Assembly (NCBI GenBank): GCA_900473185.1
Contig: UCKU01000013.1
Coordinates: 536,396-600,395, forward strand
Direction of reading: 5' to 3'
DNA length: 64,000 nt
Origin: Hyphomicrobiales bacterium
GTDB lineage: Bacteria; Pseudomonadota; Alphaproteobacteria; Rhizobiales; Rhizobiaceae
Positions 8,025-17,808 of the stretch are shown here, one piece after another. Made by a program: the position numbers and the translations under genes. A model generated the notes under the pieces. That model did not search any database. It was not told the origin of the DNA and saw nothing but the letters and a program-made list of their open reading frames with translations. Position 1 is the first letter of the stretch, and every line of letters starts with the position of its first letter.

Positions 8025-9584
8025 ATGAGCAGATTACAGCTGATTGCTTCTACCGCTATGGCCGTGCTTGCCGCCGGCTTTGCGGGCTCGGCCGCGGCCA
8101 AAACGACCGTGACCATGAATACCGTTCAGATCTTCGGTACGATCGATCCCGCCAAGATCTCTGATTACACCGACTATATGGCTGCCGTGAACCTCTATGA
8201 CGGTCTGGTGACTGTCGATTCCAGCGGCAACCTGCAGCCTGAACTCGCCGAGAGCTGGACCGTTTCGCCGGATGCCAAGGAAGTGACCTTCAAACTGCGC
8301 TCTGACGCGCATTTCAGCGATGGTTCGCCGGTTGAGGCCGCAGACGTCGTCTATTCCTTCGAGCGGCTGTTGAAAATCAATCTCGGCCCGGCCAATCTCT
8401 TTGCAGACGTGCTGAAGCCGGGCTCGGTCGTGGCCGTCGATCAGCACACCGTTAAATTCACCCTCTCGAAAGCCTTCGCGCCGTTCCTCAGCACGGTCCC
8501 GGCCGTCTTCATCGTCAATGCCGACGTGGTAAAGGCCAATGCCGGCAATGATGACGGCCAGACCTATCTTTCGACGAAGACTGCCGGTGCTGGCCCGTAC
8601 ACGCTGAAGGACTGGGACCGCGGCGCGTCAATGACGATCGAACGCGATCCCAAATACTACAAGGGCTTCAATGACGGCCCGATCGACGAAGTGCGCTGGA
8701 TCATCACCAATGACGAGGCGACCGTCCGCTCGCTTGCAGCCTCCGGCGAACTCACGATGAGCAGCCAATACCAGGCGCCCGATACCTACAAGGCGCTCAA
8801 GGAAATGGACCGCTTCAACATCGTCAGCGAAGATACGACGATCGGCTTCTACCTGAAGCTCAATACGAAGGTGCCGCCGACCGACGATATCCATATCCGG
8901 CGCGCACTTGCCTATGCGACCGACTACGACACGATCCGCAGCGTCATCGTGCCGGGCGGTCAGCTGAACGGCCCGCTGCCTTCAGGCTTTGCCGACTATT
9001 ATGCGAGCGACCTGCCGGCACCGAAATACGATCTCGAGGCCGCTAAGGCGGAAATCGCCCAGTCGAAATATGCCGGTGGCGAAATCCCGATCACGCTCGG
9101 CTATGTCGCTGGCACCAAGTTCGAGGAAGAGCTCAGCCTGCTGATGCAGTCGAACCTCGAACAACTCGGCTTCAAGGTAACACAGCAGGCCGATCCGTGG
9201 AACCGAGTGACGGAAATTGCCGGCAAGGTCGAAACGACGCCAAACGTCAACCAGATCTTTTTCGGCCCGACCTATCCTTCGCCGGATTCCATGTTCTTCA
9301 CGCAATATCATTCGAAAGCGGCCGGCACCTGGGCTTCGGCAGAATGGCTGCAGGATCCGACGATCGATGCCCTGATCGATCAGGCTCGCGAAACGCCCGA
9401 TAAGGCCAAGCAGGCCGAGATCTACAAGGAATTGCAGCACAAGATCGTCGATCTGCAGCCGGATGTCTTCCTGGAAACACAGACGGTGCAGCATGCCATG
9501 GACAAGTGCCTGGAAGGCTTCCATGCCGTGCCGATGCAGTCCTTTGACTACAAGTTCACCCGCTACCGCTGGACCTGCAAGTAG
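8025..9584 (+). CDS. Family 5 extracellular solute-binding protein (DppA/OppA type)
   Basis: This 519-residue periplasmic binding protein is of the dipeptide/oligopeptide/nickel family. The ATG at 8025 follows GGGAGA and begins a signal peptide (MSRLQLIASTAMAVLAAGFA, cleavage near AAA-KTT). The open frame extends further upstream without a ribosome site, so the earlier start is rejected. The family pattern is evident: a segment on the protein's 'duties' (ELAESWTVSPDAKEVTFKL) and a C-terminal basic tail. It leads an operon that also encodes hydantoinase-like and DUF917 enzymes, so the ligand may be a cyclic amide or modified peptide rather than ordinary peptides. That last point is inference. 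Confidence 0.9.
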   Translation: MSRLQLIASTAMAVLAAGFAGSAAAKTTVTMNTVQIFGTIDPAKISDYTDYMAAVNLYDGLVTVDSSGNLQPELAESWTVSPDAKEVTFKLRSDAHFSDGSPVEAADVVYSFERLLKINLGPANLFADVLKPGSVVAVDQHTVKFTLSKAFAPFLSTVPAVFIVNADVVKANAGNDDGQTYLSTKTAGAGPYTLKDWDRGASMTIERDPKYYKGFNDGPIDEVRWIITNDEATVRSLAASGELTMSSQYQAPDTYKALKEMDRFNIVSEDTTIGFYLKLNTKVPPTDDIHIRRALAYATDYDTIRSVIVPGGQLNGPLPSGFADYYASDLPAPKYDLEAAKAEIAQSKYAGGEIPITLGYVAGTKFEEELSLLMQSNLEQLGFKVTQQADPWNRVTEIAGKVETTPNVNQIFFGPTYPSPDSMFFTQYHSKAAGTWASAEWLQDPTIDALIDQARETPDKAKQAEIYKELQHKIVDLQPDVFLETQTVQHAMDKCLEGFHAVPMQSFDYKFTRYRWTCK

Positions 9585-9600
9585 CGGCTGAGCGCGTTTC

Positions 9601-9657
9601 GGGCAGCGTCACCCTCATGACGAACTGCCCGGAAAGGACGGCCTGAAAGGGCCGTCC
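9601..9657 (+). other. Two intercistronic stem-loops after the binding-protein gene
   Basis: GGGCAG/CTGCCC (9601-9606 with 9625-9630) and GGACGGCC/GGCCGTCC (9636-9643 with 9650-9657, 6-nt loop) fold just after the binding-protein stop. Neither has a U-tract. They probably set transcript stability and a high binding-protein level. Confidence 0.5.
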
Positions 9658-9693
9658 ACATCCTCCTTCATGAATTGAAACAGGGCTGGAACA

Positions 9694-10716
9694 TTGGAAT
9701 TCCTCCTCTTCCTGGTCAGGCGCGCTTTGTGGTCGCTGCTTGTTCTTTTCGGACTGTCGGTGGTGATCTTCACGATCGCTCGCGGCATGCCGGGGGATCC
9801 GGTGAGATTGGCGCTCGGGCCTCGTGCCAGCAATGAGCAGGTCGAGCAATTTCGCCAGACACTCGGCTTCGACAAGCCGTTGATCCAGCAATACGGGATC
9901 TATGTATCCGGGCTCGTCGGCGGCGATCTAGGCCTGTCGCTGCTGACCAAGCGCCCGGTCAGTAACGATATCCGCGAGACCTTCGCCGCAACCTTCGAGC
10001 TGGTGCTTGCCACGATCACCATCGCCTTCCTGTTCGGTGTTCCCCTTGGTGTCGCCGCCGCGCGCTGGAAGGACAAATGGCCAGATAATCTCGTGCGGTT
10101 GATTGCGATCTTTTCCGCCGTGACGCCGAGCTTCTTCCTCGCGCTCGTATTGCAGATCCTTGCCGGCTATGTGCTGCATATCCTGCCGACGACCGGGCGC
10201 CTGCCGCCGGGCATGGTCTTCAGCGCCGATATTACCGGTCTCGTCACGCTCGATTCTCTGCTGCACGGGCGGCTGGACGTTTTCGGCGAGGGCCTGCGCT
10301 ATCTCCTTCTTCCCTCACTCGCGCTCTCGGCGGCGACCATGGGCCAGATCGCACGCATCACGCGCTCCTCGATGATCGACGTCTCCAGCCAGGATTATAT
10401 CGAGGCGAGCCGTGCCTTTGGCATTCCCGAGCGTGTGCGGGTGTTCAAATATATGTTGCGGCCGAGTTTCGTTCCGCCGCTCACCATTTCCGGCCTCGAA
10501 TTCGCATCGCTGATCGGCAACGCCTTCGTCGTCGAACTCGTTTTCGCATGGCCCGGCATGGCGGCCTATGGCGTGCGTACCATCATGCAGAAGGATCTGA
10601 ATGCCGTCATGGGCGTGGTGATCGTCTCCGGCGTCTTCTTCGTCATCGTCAATCTCGTCATCGATGTGCTGGTCGGCATTGTCGATCCGCGCATCCGTAT
10701 CCGGGGGAGGCGCTGA
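9694..10716 (+). CDS. ABC transporter permease (DppB type)
   Basis: This 340-residue permease begins at TTG with the usual DppB opening (MEFLLFLVRRALWSLLVLFG) and the segment ARGMPGDPVRLALGPRAS. The coupling loop is EASRAFGIPERVRVFKYMLR, and the conserved end is VDPRIRIRGRR. It overlaps the next permease gene by one base (TGATG). It forms half of the importer channel. Confidence 0.9.
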   Translation: MEFLLFLVRRALWSLLVLFGLSVVIFTIARGMPGDPVRLALGPRASNEQVEQFRQTLGFDKPLIQQYGIYVSGLVGGDLGLSLLTKRPVSNDIRETFAATFELVLATITIAFLFGVPLGVAAARWKDKWPDNLVRLIAIFSAVTPSFFLALVLQILAGYVLHILPTTGRLPPGMVFSADITGLVTLDSLLHGRLDVFGEGLRYLLLPSLALSAATMGQIARITRSSMIDVSSQDYIEASRAFGIPERVRVFKYMLRPSFVPPLTISGLEFASLIGNAFVVELVFAWPGMAAYGVRTIMQKDLNAVMGVVIVSGVFFVIVNLVIDVLVGIVDPRIRIRGRR

Positions 10717-11597
10717 TGTCCGATACGCCTGCTATCGAGGTTGAACGCCTCTCGAATGCCTATCAGAACTGGTATCGCTTCTCACGCAATCCGACCGCCG
10801 TCATCGGTGCCGCGATCGTCATCATCTGCGTGCTCGCCGCGATTCTCGCACCATGGATCACGCCGCATCCCGAACATGTCGGCGCGGCCGTCAACTTTCG
10901 CGCCCGCCATCTGCCGCCATCAGGCGACTTCTGGTTCGGCACGGACAATGTCGGCCGCGATATCTTCAGTCGCGTGATCTTCGGCATGCGCATCTCCTTG
11001 CTTCTGGCGCTGGTCGTGCTCGGCACGGCCGTTCCGATCGGCACCATCCTCGGCATTCTCGCCGGCTATTTCGGAGGCTGGGTCGAGGTGCTGATCATGC
11101 GCGTGACGGATATTGCGCTCGCTATCCCGCCGCTCGTTATGGCGCTCGCCGTCGCCGCGGTGCTGTCGCCGAACCTCATCAATTCGCTGCTTGCCATATC
11201 GGCGCTCTGGTGGACATGGCACACACGACTGATCTATTCGATCACCAAGCAGATCCGCGCCCAGGAATTCATCGAGGCGGCGGAGACACTCGGTGCAAGC
11301 AAGTTCCATATCCTCTTCCGCGAGATCCTGCCGAACTGCGTCTCGGCAATTGCCGTGAAGACCTCGCTCGATTGCGGTTTCGTCATCCTCGTCGGCGCCT
11401 CACTCTCCTTCCTGGGCCTCGGCATCCAACCGCCGACGCCGGATCTCGGCACGATGGTTGCCCAGGGCGCCGCCTTCCTGCCGGATTACTGGTGGGAATC
11501 GGTTCTGCCTGGCTCCGCCATTCTTTTCGTCGCGCTGGGCTTCAACCTGCTGGGTGATGGCCTGCGAGACCTCTTCGACGTCCAGGAGGTCCGATGA
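10716..11597 (+). CDS. ABC transporter permease (DppC type)
   Basis: This 293-residue DppC-like permease has the N-terminal short helix followed by the periplasmic motif FGTDNVGRDIFSRVIFGMRI, and a coupling loop (FIEAAETLGASKFHILFREI). The ATG at 10716 overlaps the previous stop. The end overlaps the next ATPase gene by 4 bp, so the whole transporter is translationally coupled. Confidence 0.9.
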   Translation: MSDTPAIEVERLSNAYQNWYRFSRNPTAVIGAAIVIICVLAAILAPWITPHPEHVGAAVNFRARHLPPSGDFWFGTDNVGRDIFSRVIFGMRISLLLALVVLGTAVPIGTILGILAGYFGGWVEVLIMRVTDIALAIPPLVMALAVAAVLSPNLINSLLAISALWWTWHTRLIYSITKQIRAQEFIEAAETLGASKFHILFREILPNCVSAIAVKTSLDCGFVILVGASLSFLGLGIQPPTPDLGTMVAQGAAFLPDYWWESVLPGSAILFVALGFNLLGDGLRDLFDVQEVR

Positions 11598-12436
11598 GTT
11601 TCCCGCTCCTGCGTGTCAGCAATCTTTCAGTCGAATTCTCCACCTATGGCCGTACCAGCCGCGTGTTGCATGGCGTCAGCCTCGACGTTCCCGCCCGATC
11701 GCAGGTCGCCCTTGTCGGTGAAAGCGGCTCCGGCAAGACGGTGACGATGAAGGCGATCATGGACTTGCTACGGCAGCCGCCCGCCCGCATCACATCCGGC
11801 GAGATCTATTATGATGGCGCCGATCTGCTGACCATGCCCGAGAAGGACCGGCTGCGGCTGCGCGGCACCGCCATGTCCATGGTGTTCCAGGACCCTATGA
11901 GTTCGCTCAATCCGGTCTTCACCGTTGGCGACCAGATGGGCACGATCCTGAAATATGCCGACAAGCGCCTCGGTCGCTCGCGCTCACGCAAGGAGCGCAT
12001 GGCACGCGTCCATGAGGTGCTCGAACAGGTCCGGATGCGCGATCCCGAGCGTGTTACGCAGGCCTTCCCGATCATGTTGTCAGGCGGCATGCGACAGCGC
12101 GTGCTGATCGCCATGGCGCTCTTGAGTGAACCGCAGCTTTTGATCGCCGATGAGCCGGGCACCGCGCTCGACGTCACCACGCAGGCGCAAATCCTGAAAC
12201 TGCTGAAGGATCTTGTGGAAGAGCGCGGTCTGGCGCTGCTGATGATCACCCACAATCTCGGCGTCGTGCGCGAGACCTCGAACTATGTCTATGTCATGAA
12301 CAAGGGCGCCATTGTCGAACATGGCGAGACCGCCGGTATCTTCGACAATCCGCGCGATCCCTATACCCGCAGCTTGATCGATGCCGTGCCTAGGCTGACA
12401 GGCGGTACGCGTCCCAGCGGGGAGGTCAGCGCATGA
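11594..12436 (+). CDS. ABC transporter ATP-binding protein (DppD type)
   Basis: This 280-residue ATPase has Walker A GESGSGKT near residue 41, a Q-loop in FQDPMSSLNP, the signature LSGGMRQRV and Walker B LLIADEPGTALDVT. It is of the DppD/OppD class. It overlaps both the upstream permease and the downstream ATPase by 4 bp. It is slightly short for DppD, with only a brief C-terminal tail (TGGTRPSGEVSA). Confidence 0.9.
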   Translation: MSFPLLRVSNLSVEFSTYGRTSRVLHGVSLDVPARSQVALVGESGSGKTVTMKAIMDLLRQPPARITSGEIYYDGADLLTMPEKDRLRLRGTAMSMVFQDPMSSLNPVFTVGDQMGTILKYADKRLGRSRSRKERMARVHEVLEQVRMRDPERVTQAFPIMLSGGMRQRVLIAMALLSEPQLLIADEPGTALDVTTQAQILKLLKDLVEERGLALLMITHNLGVVRETSNYVYVMNKGAIVEHGETAGIFDNPRDPYTRSLIDAVPRLTGGTRPSGEVSA

Positions 12437-13317
12437 GCACGCCGATGCTTGAGATCCGCAATCTTGCGAAATCCTTTCCCGTTCGCAATGCCTTCGGCCG
12501 TCAGATCGGCGAGGTGAGGGCGGTCGATGACGTTTCCTTCTCGATCGAGAAGGGGAGGGTCTACGGCCTCGCCGGCGAAAGCGGCTCCGGCAAATCGACC
12601 ATCGCTCGCATGATCATGGGGCTCGAAAAACCGGATGCCGGCGAAATCCTGATTGACGGCGTAGGCCTTGCGAAAACGGGACGTCACCATTCGCGACATG
12701 TGCAGATGGTCTTCCAGAATCCGGGTTCCTCGCTCAATCCGCGTCGTACGGTCGGTCAGTCTGTCGCCGTGCCGCTCGATGCGCATGGTTTTGCCGGCAA
12801 CAGGCGCCAGCGCATTTCCGAGCTCCTGGAGATGGTGCAGCTGCCGGCGAATTTCGCCGAGCGTTATCCGCATGAGCTTTCCGGCGGCCAGAAACAGCGC
12901 GTGGCAATTGCACGCGCACTTGCCGTCGAGCCGAAACTGCTGGTGCTCGACGAACCGACCTCGGCGCTCGACGTCTCGGTACAGGCGCGTGTCATCGACC
13001 TGCTGACCGATCTCGCCCGGCGTATGGATCTCACCTATCTTTTCATTTCCCACGATTTGAGCCTGATGCGCAATTTCGCCGGCACTGTCGGCGTGCTCTA
13101 TCGCGGCCAGATCGTCGAAACGGGGCAGGTCACCTCCGTCTTCGAACACCCATCCCACGATTATACACGGCTTCTCCTCGCCTCCGTTCCCGTCATTTCA
13201 AAGGAGGAGGAGGCGATGCGCCCAAAAATTCCATTGATCGACGGGGAGATCCCGACAGCCGAGAAATTGCTGGCGCTCAGGGAAGTCGATCAACAAGCAA
13301 GTCACCAACGAGGTTAG
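12433..13317 (+). CDS. ABC transporter ATP-binding protein (DppF type)
   Basis: This 294-residue DppF/OppF-class ATPase has Walker A GESGSGKST near residue 51, FQNPGSSLNPRRTV, the signature LSGGQKQRV and Walker B LLVLDEPTSALDVSVQ. It completes the five-part importer. The stop lies 5 bp before the hydantoinase-like gene, which ties the transporter to the enzymes. Confidence 0.9.
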   Translation: MSTPMLEIRNLAKSFPVRNAFGRQIGEVRAVDDVSFSIEKGRVYGLAGESGSGKSTIARMIMGLEKPDAGEILIDGVGLAKTGRHHSRHVQMVFQNPGSSLNPRRTVGQSVAVPLDAHGFAGNRRQRISELLEMVQLPANFAERYPHELSGGQKQRVAIARALAVEPKLLVLDEPTSALDVSVQARVIDLLTDLARRMDLTYLFISHDLSLMRNFAGTVGVLYRGQIVETGQVTSVFEHPSHDYTRLLLASVPVISKEEEAMRPKIPLIDGEIPTAEKLLALREVDQQASHQRG

Positions 13318-13322
13318 GACTG

Positions 13323-14870
13323 ATGATCAGAATTGGTATTGACGTCGGCGGCACCAATACGGACGCCGTCATCATGAATGGACCGGACGTGATTGCCGGC
13401 GTGAAGTCGGCGACAACAGCAGATGTCATGAGCGGTGTCGTCAACGCTCTGCGTGACGTGCTCGCCGCCTCAGGGATGGAGGCATCCGCTGTCGACTTCG
13501 TCATGATCGGCACGACGCATTTCACCAACGCTGTCGTTCAGCGTCGCGATCTCGCCCAGACGGCTGCCGTGCGGCTTGGCCTGCCGGCCACCGCCTCGCT
13601 TCCGCCGATGGTCGACTGGCCGGAGGATCTGAAGCAGGCAATCGGCAATCATGCCTATCTCGCTCACGGCGGCAATGAATTCGATGGCCGGGTGATCTCG
13701 CCGCTTGACGAGGAAGAACTGCTGAGGATCGCCGCCGACATCAAGGCGAAGGGCATCGACACGATCGCCATCACGTCCGTCTTCTCGCCTGTGAGCACTG
13801 ACTTTGAAAAGCGCGCTGGCGAGATCTTCGAAAAGGCTCTTCCAGGCGCTCATATTACGCTGTCCAGCGAGATCGGCCGCATCGGCCTGCTCGAACGCGA
13901 GAATGCGGCGATCATGAATGCCTGCCTGCGCGATCTCTCGGCCCATGTGATCGATGCCTTCCGCAAGGCGATCGCCGAGACCGGCATCAAGGGCAAATTC
14001 TTCCTGACGCAGAATGACGGCACGCTGATGGATGCCGCCTTCGCCGAGAAATTCCCGGTGCTGACTTTCGCCTCGGGTCCCACCAATTCCATGCGCGGCG
14101 CGGCCTTCCTCTCTGGTGTCAGCGATGCAATCGTCGTCGATATCGGTGGCACGACATCGGATGTCGGCTCCCTGTATAAAGGTTTCCCACGGCAGGCCAC
14201 GGTCGCCGTCGAAGTGGGCGGCGTGCGCACCAATTTCCGCATGCCCGACGTCTTCTCGATCGGCCTTGGCGGCGGTTCGCATGTCGTCGAAACGGAGAAT
14301 GGCATCAAGGTCGGTCCGCTGTCGGTCGGCTACCGTATTCAGACCGAAGCGCTCATCTTCGGCGGAAAGACGCTGACGACGACCGATATCACCGTTGCTG
14401 CCGGCAACGCGACACTCGGCGATCCCGCCAAGGCTTCCCATCTTCCGGCCGATCTGCTGCAGCGCGTACAGCAAAAGATCCATGACATGCTGGAGGATTG
14501 CGTGGAGCGCTCCCGTCTGTCTCCCGATCCCTTGCCTGTCATTGTCGTCGGCGGGGGCTCCATCCTCGTCAATCGGCCGATTGCAGGACTCGAGGTGATC
14601 AAACCATCGCATTTCGGCGTCGCCAACGCCGTCGGTGCGGCGATCGCGCAGGTCTCGGGTGAAGTCGACCGGGTCTATGCACTTGCCGAAATGGGGCGCG
14701 AGAAATCACTCGAAGATGCCAAGAGCCGAGCCATCGAAGCAGCGGTTGCGGCAGGCGCTGCACGCGACTCCATCGAGATCGTCGATGTCGAGGATGTGCC
14801 GCTCGCCTATCTACCTGGCAATGCTACCCGCATCCGCGTCAAGGCTGTGGGAGAGCTCAATGCCCGCTGA
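13323..14870 (+). CDS. Hydantoinase/oxoprolinase (HyuA)-family protein
   Basis: This 515-residue protein begins MIRIGIDVGGTNTDAVIM, the phosphate-binding start of the actin-like ATPase fold of HyuA/oxoprolinase proteins. A second family motif, VDIGGTTSDVGSL, lies near residue 273. HyuA proteins catalyse ATP-dependent opening of cyclic amides (5-oxoproline, hydantoins) or act on related carboxylated intermediates. At 515 residues it is shorter than the usual ~690-residue HyuA and has no separate HyuB partner here. It overlaps the first DUF917 gene by 11 bp. The substrate is unknown; a cyclic amide imported by the preceding transporter is the natural guess. Confidence 0.85.
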   Translation: MIRIGIDVGGTNTDAVIMNGPDVIAGVKSATTADVMSGVVNALRDVLAASGMEASAVDFVMIGTTHFTNAVVQRRDLAQTAAVRLGLPATASLPPMVDWPEDLKQAIGNHAYLAHGGNEFDGRVISPLDEEELLRIAADIKAKGIDTIAITSVFSPVSTDFEKRAGEIFEKALPGAHITLSSEIGRIGLLERENAAIMNACLRDLSAHVIDAFRKAIAETGIKGKFFLTQNDGTLMDAAFAEKFPVLTFASGPTNSMRGAAFLSGVSDAIVVDIGGTTSDVGSLYKGFPRQATVAVEVGGVRTNFRMPDVFSIGLGGGSHVVETENGIKVGPLSVGYRIQTEALIFGGKTLTTTDITVAAGNATLGDPAKASHLPADLLQRVQQKIHDMLEDCVERSRLSPDPLPVIVVGGGSILVNRPIAGLEVIKPSHFGVANAVGAAIAQVSGEVDRVYALAEMGREKSLEDAKSRAIEAAVAAGAARDSIEIVDVEDVPLAYLPGNATRIRVKAVGELNAR

Positions 14871-15963
14871 AGGTTACCTGCTTAGGGAAGAGGACCTGTT
14901 GCCGTTGTCGATCGGCGCGGCCCTGCTCGGTACCGGCGGTGGCGGCAATCCCTATATCGGAATGTTGCGCGCCCGCGAATTGATGCGCAAGGGCGCACAG
15001 GTGCGGGTGATGCCGTTGGAGGCACTTGCGGAGGATAGCTGGGTCGCTGAGGTCGGCGGCATCGGCGCTCCCGTCGTCGGTGTCGAGAAGATCGAGGAAG
15101 GCGGCGAATGCTATCGCGCCATGCGCGCGGTCGAGGAGACCGCGGGTGTCAAGGTTTCGGCAGTGATTTCCGCTGAGATCGGCGGCGCCAATTCCATCGA
15201 GCCGATCATTGCCGCTGCGATGGCGGGACTGCCGGTCGTCGATGGTGATGGCATGGGTCGTGCCTTCCCCGAGGTACAGATGACGACCTACATGATCTAC
15301 GGCGCACCGGTTTCGCCGGCGGCAATCGCCGATGAGAAGGGCAATGTCGTCGTCTTCAAGGACGTCATCGACATGTTCTGGCTCGAGCGTTTCGCCCGCG
15401 ACACGGCTGTCGCCATGGGGGCAGGGGCCGGCTTCGCCACCGCGCCGATGCGCGGCGACTTCGTCCGCCGCACCGCCATCCCCGGCACGGTCAGCCAGGC
15501 ACTGGGAATCGGCCGCACGGTGCTCGATGCCCGCGCCAAGCGCCAGAATGTCGTCGAGCGTGTGGTCGAAAGCGCTGGCGCCAAGCTCTTCTTCACCGGC
15601 AAGATTGTCGATATCCGCCGCGAGCTGAAGGGGGGCTTTGCGCGCGGCCATGCCATCATTACTGGGACCGGCGACTGGACGGGTTCGGAAGCCCGCATCG
15701 CCATCCAGAACGAAAACCTCGTGCTCTGGATCGACGAGAAGCCCGTCATCATGGTGCCCGACCTGATCATGAATCTCGAAATCGATACTGGCGAGCCGAT
15801 CACCACCGAGATGCTGCGCTATGGCCAGCGCGTCGCCGTCATCGGCCTGCCGGTGCACGATTTGATGAAAACGCCGCGCGCACTCGAAATCGTCGGGCCG
15901 AAAGCCTTCGGTTTTCCGGAGCTGACATTCGAGCCGCTGGTTACGCGCCAGACCGCGCGATAG
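14860..15963 (+). CDS. DUF917 family protein (first copy)
   Basis: This 367-residue DUF917 protein shows the family opening LLPLSIGAALLGTGGGGNPY and the segment LPVVDGDGMGRAFPEVQMTT. The Pfam family has since been named for S-methyl-thiohydantoin desulfurase, which fits a neighbour acting on hydantoin-like rings. The start at 14860 lies inside the end of the HyuA-like gene, so translation is coupled. No residue seen here fixes the reaction. Confidence 0.85.
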   Translation: MPAEGYLLREEDLLPLSIGAALLGTGGGGNPYIGMLRARELMRKGAQVRVMPLEALAEDSWVAEVGGIGAPVVGVEKIEEGGECYRAMRAVEETAGVKVSAVISAEIGGANSIEPIIAAAMAGLPVVDGDGMGRAFPEVQMTTYMIYGAPVSPAAIADEKGNVVVFKDVIDMFWLERFARDTAVAMGAGAGFATAPMRGDFVRRTAIPGTVSQALGIGRTVLDARAKRQNVVERVVESAGAKLFFTGKIVDIRRELKGGFARGHAIITGTGDWTGSEARIAIQNENLVLWIDEKPVIMVPDLIMNLEIDTGEPITTEMLRYGQRVAVIGLPVHDLMKTPRALEIVGPKAFGFPELTFEPLVTRQTAR

Positions 15964-15968
15964 GGGGA

Positions 15969-17054
15969 ATGATGAAGACGTTGAGAACGATCCATGCCGA
16001 AGATCTCGAAGACATCGCGATCGGTGGCGCCATTCTCGGCACGGGTGGCGGCGGCGATCCCTATGTCGGCAAGCTGATGGCGCAGGAAGCGATCCGCAAG
16101 CACGGCCCCGTGAAGCTCATCGATGTCGAGGAATTGCCGGACGACGCACTGGTCGTGCCTGTCTGCATGATGGGCGCTCCGACCGTCATGACCGAAAAGC
16201 TGCCCCAGGGCGACGAACTGATGAATGCCTTCCGTCAGCTCGAGAAAGTGCTGGGGCGCAGGATCGACGCAGTGCTTTGCGGCGAGGCAGGCGGTATCAA
16301 TTCAACCACGCCTTTCGTCGTCGCTGCAGCAAGCGGCCTGCCGCTCGTCGATGGCGACGGCATGGGGCGCGCCTATCCCGAACTGCAGATGGAGACTTTT
16401 ACGCTGCACGGCGTCTCGGCAACGCCGATGGTGCTTTGCGACGACAAGGGTAATTCACTGGTTCTGGAAACCGTGAGTAACGGCTGGACGGAACGGCTGG
16501 CGCGCGCCGCAACTGTCGAAATGGGCGGTTCTGCCTTGCTCGCCTTCTATCCTATGAGCGGAGAGGTGGCCAAGAAGGCGGTTGTGCGCGGGACGCTGTC
16601 GCTTTGCGTCAACCTTGGCCGCACGCTGCGGGAAACCCGAACAGCACATGCCGATCCGGTGGCTGCCATCACCAGGTTGCTCGGCGCGAGTATCATCTTC
16701 CACGGCCGCGTCAAGGATGTCGATCGCCGCACCATCGGTGGCTTTGCCCGGGGCAGTGCGCGTTTCGACGGGCTCGACGAATGGAAGGGCCACGGCTTCA
16801 GGCTGGATTTCCAGAACGAATTCCTGATGGCTGAGCGGGATGGCAAGATAATCTGCACGACGCCCGATCTCATCACGCTGCTGGAAGCTGAGACGGGGGC
16901 TCCCGTGACTGCAGACTCCTTGCGGTATGGATTGCGCCTCGTGGCGCTTGCCTTCCCGTGCAACCCGCAATGGCAGACACCGGCCGGGATTGCCTTGGTG
17001 GGGCCACGCTACTTCGGCTATGATACCGATTACAAGCCCTACGCGTTCACCTAG
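15969..17054 (+). CDS. DUF917 family protein (second copy)
   Basis: This 361-residue DUF917 protein is clearly paralogous to the preceding one: IAIGGAILGTGGGGDPYVGK and LPLVDGDGMGRAYPELQMET align with it. It begins 5 bp after the first copy. Two tandem DUF917 proteins may form a heteromer or act on successive intermediates. It is the last gene of the operon and is followed by a strong stem-loop. Confidence 0.85.
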   Translation: MMKTLRTIHAEDLEDIAIGGAILGTGGGGDPYVGKLMAQEAIRKHGPVKLIDVEELPDDALVVPVCMMGAPTVMTEKLPQGDELMNAFRQLEKVLGRRIDAVLCGEAGGINSTTPFVVAAASGLPLVDGDGMGRAYPELQMETFTLHGVSATPMVLCDDKGNSLVLETVSNGWTERLARAATVEMGGSALLAFYPMSGEVAKKAVVRGTLSLCVNLGRTLRETRTAHADPVAAITRLLGASIIFHGRVKDVDRRTIGGFARGSARFDGLDEWKGHGFRLDFQNEFLMAERDGKIICTTPDLITLLEAETGAPVTADSLRYGLRLVALAFPCNPQWQTPAGIALVGPRYFGYDTDYKPYAFT

Positions 17055-17100
17055 GTGTGGGACGGTTTGCCGTAGTGGTCGGAGTGTAGCGATGGTTCGA

Positions 17101-17132
17101 GTGTTCAGCGCGGCTTTGCCTGCGCTGAACAC
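17101..17132 (+). terminator. Stem-loop at the end of the DUF917 operon
   Basis: An 11-bp perfect stem (GTGTTCAGCGC at 17101-17111 with GCGCTGAACAC at 17122-17132) closes a 10-nt loop 46 bp after the last stop. No U-tract follows, so it is a candidate terminator or 3'-protecting hairpin rather than a textbook intrinsic terminator. Confidence 0.5.
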
Positions 17133-17192
17133 CGAAGTCGCGGCACTTTCCCCATCACTGCCCGGCTTTAACTATATGGCCTGTCCGGCGAT

Positions 17193-17510
17193 CTACGGAA
17201 TGTCTCTCGACTCCAGCTCCGGGCAGCTTGCCTCGTTTCCGAAGGTGATCTCCTTGCGATCCCCGTTAATGGTCAGCCCTCTGAAGGTCAGCACGTTCTC
17301 GTCGCGATAGACGATCTCGCTGCGGTAAATGCCGGCGCGTATTGCTCTGTTCCTGGCCCGGCTGACGTTGCACTGCCCGATCGGCGGCGTCACATGCCAA
17401 TTGGATGTGCCTTGCGTGTCGGTCTGCCAGCCGCCAGCGGAAGCAAGCGTCGAACTGGCCAGCAACGCAAAGGCCGAAAGTACAAGTTTGGACGACGATC
17501 GAGATTTCAC
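17193..17510 (-). CDS. Small secreted protein of unknown function
   Basis: This 105-residue protein has a signal peptide (MKSRSSSKLVLSAFALLASS, cleavage near ASA-GG). The mature part is about 80 residues with two cysteines (GQCNVS and ASCPELES) that may form a disulfide. I prefer the GTG at 17510 because GGAG lies 8 bp upstream; a TTG at 17528 is possible. I do not recognise the family. It stands alone between two convergent operon ends. Confidence 0.6.
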   Translation of the reverse strand: MKSRSSSKLVLSAFALLASSTLASAGGWQTDTQGTSNWHVTPPIGQCNVSRARNRAIRAGIYRSEIVYRDENVLTFRGLTINGDRKEITFGNEASCPELESRDIP

Positions 17511-17808
17511 GATGTTACTCCGAGGCAATTCCGCTATCGATGCCTCTGCTATTATCCGAAATTGCTCGATAGATCATCCGACAGCGTCCTGGTCGGCTTT
17601 GACTTCTCGGGGAATGGTGAACAACTACTCTAACGACATGCTTCCTCGCAGCAGTAGGTTGGGAGTCTAACATTTGGCGATGTGATTTGGGCATGGTTTA
17701 AGTTCCATAATGTTGATTATGCGATCTTTGTATGCGGCCTAGTGGGTTCTAGAATGAAGTGCGACTTGCTAACGATCCCAATGAGTTACCAATCGCAAGG
17801 ACGCCGCA

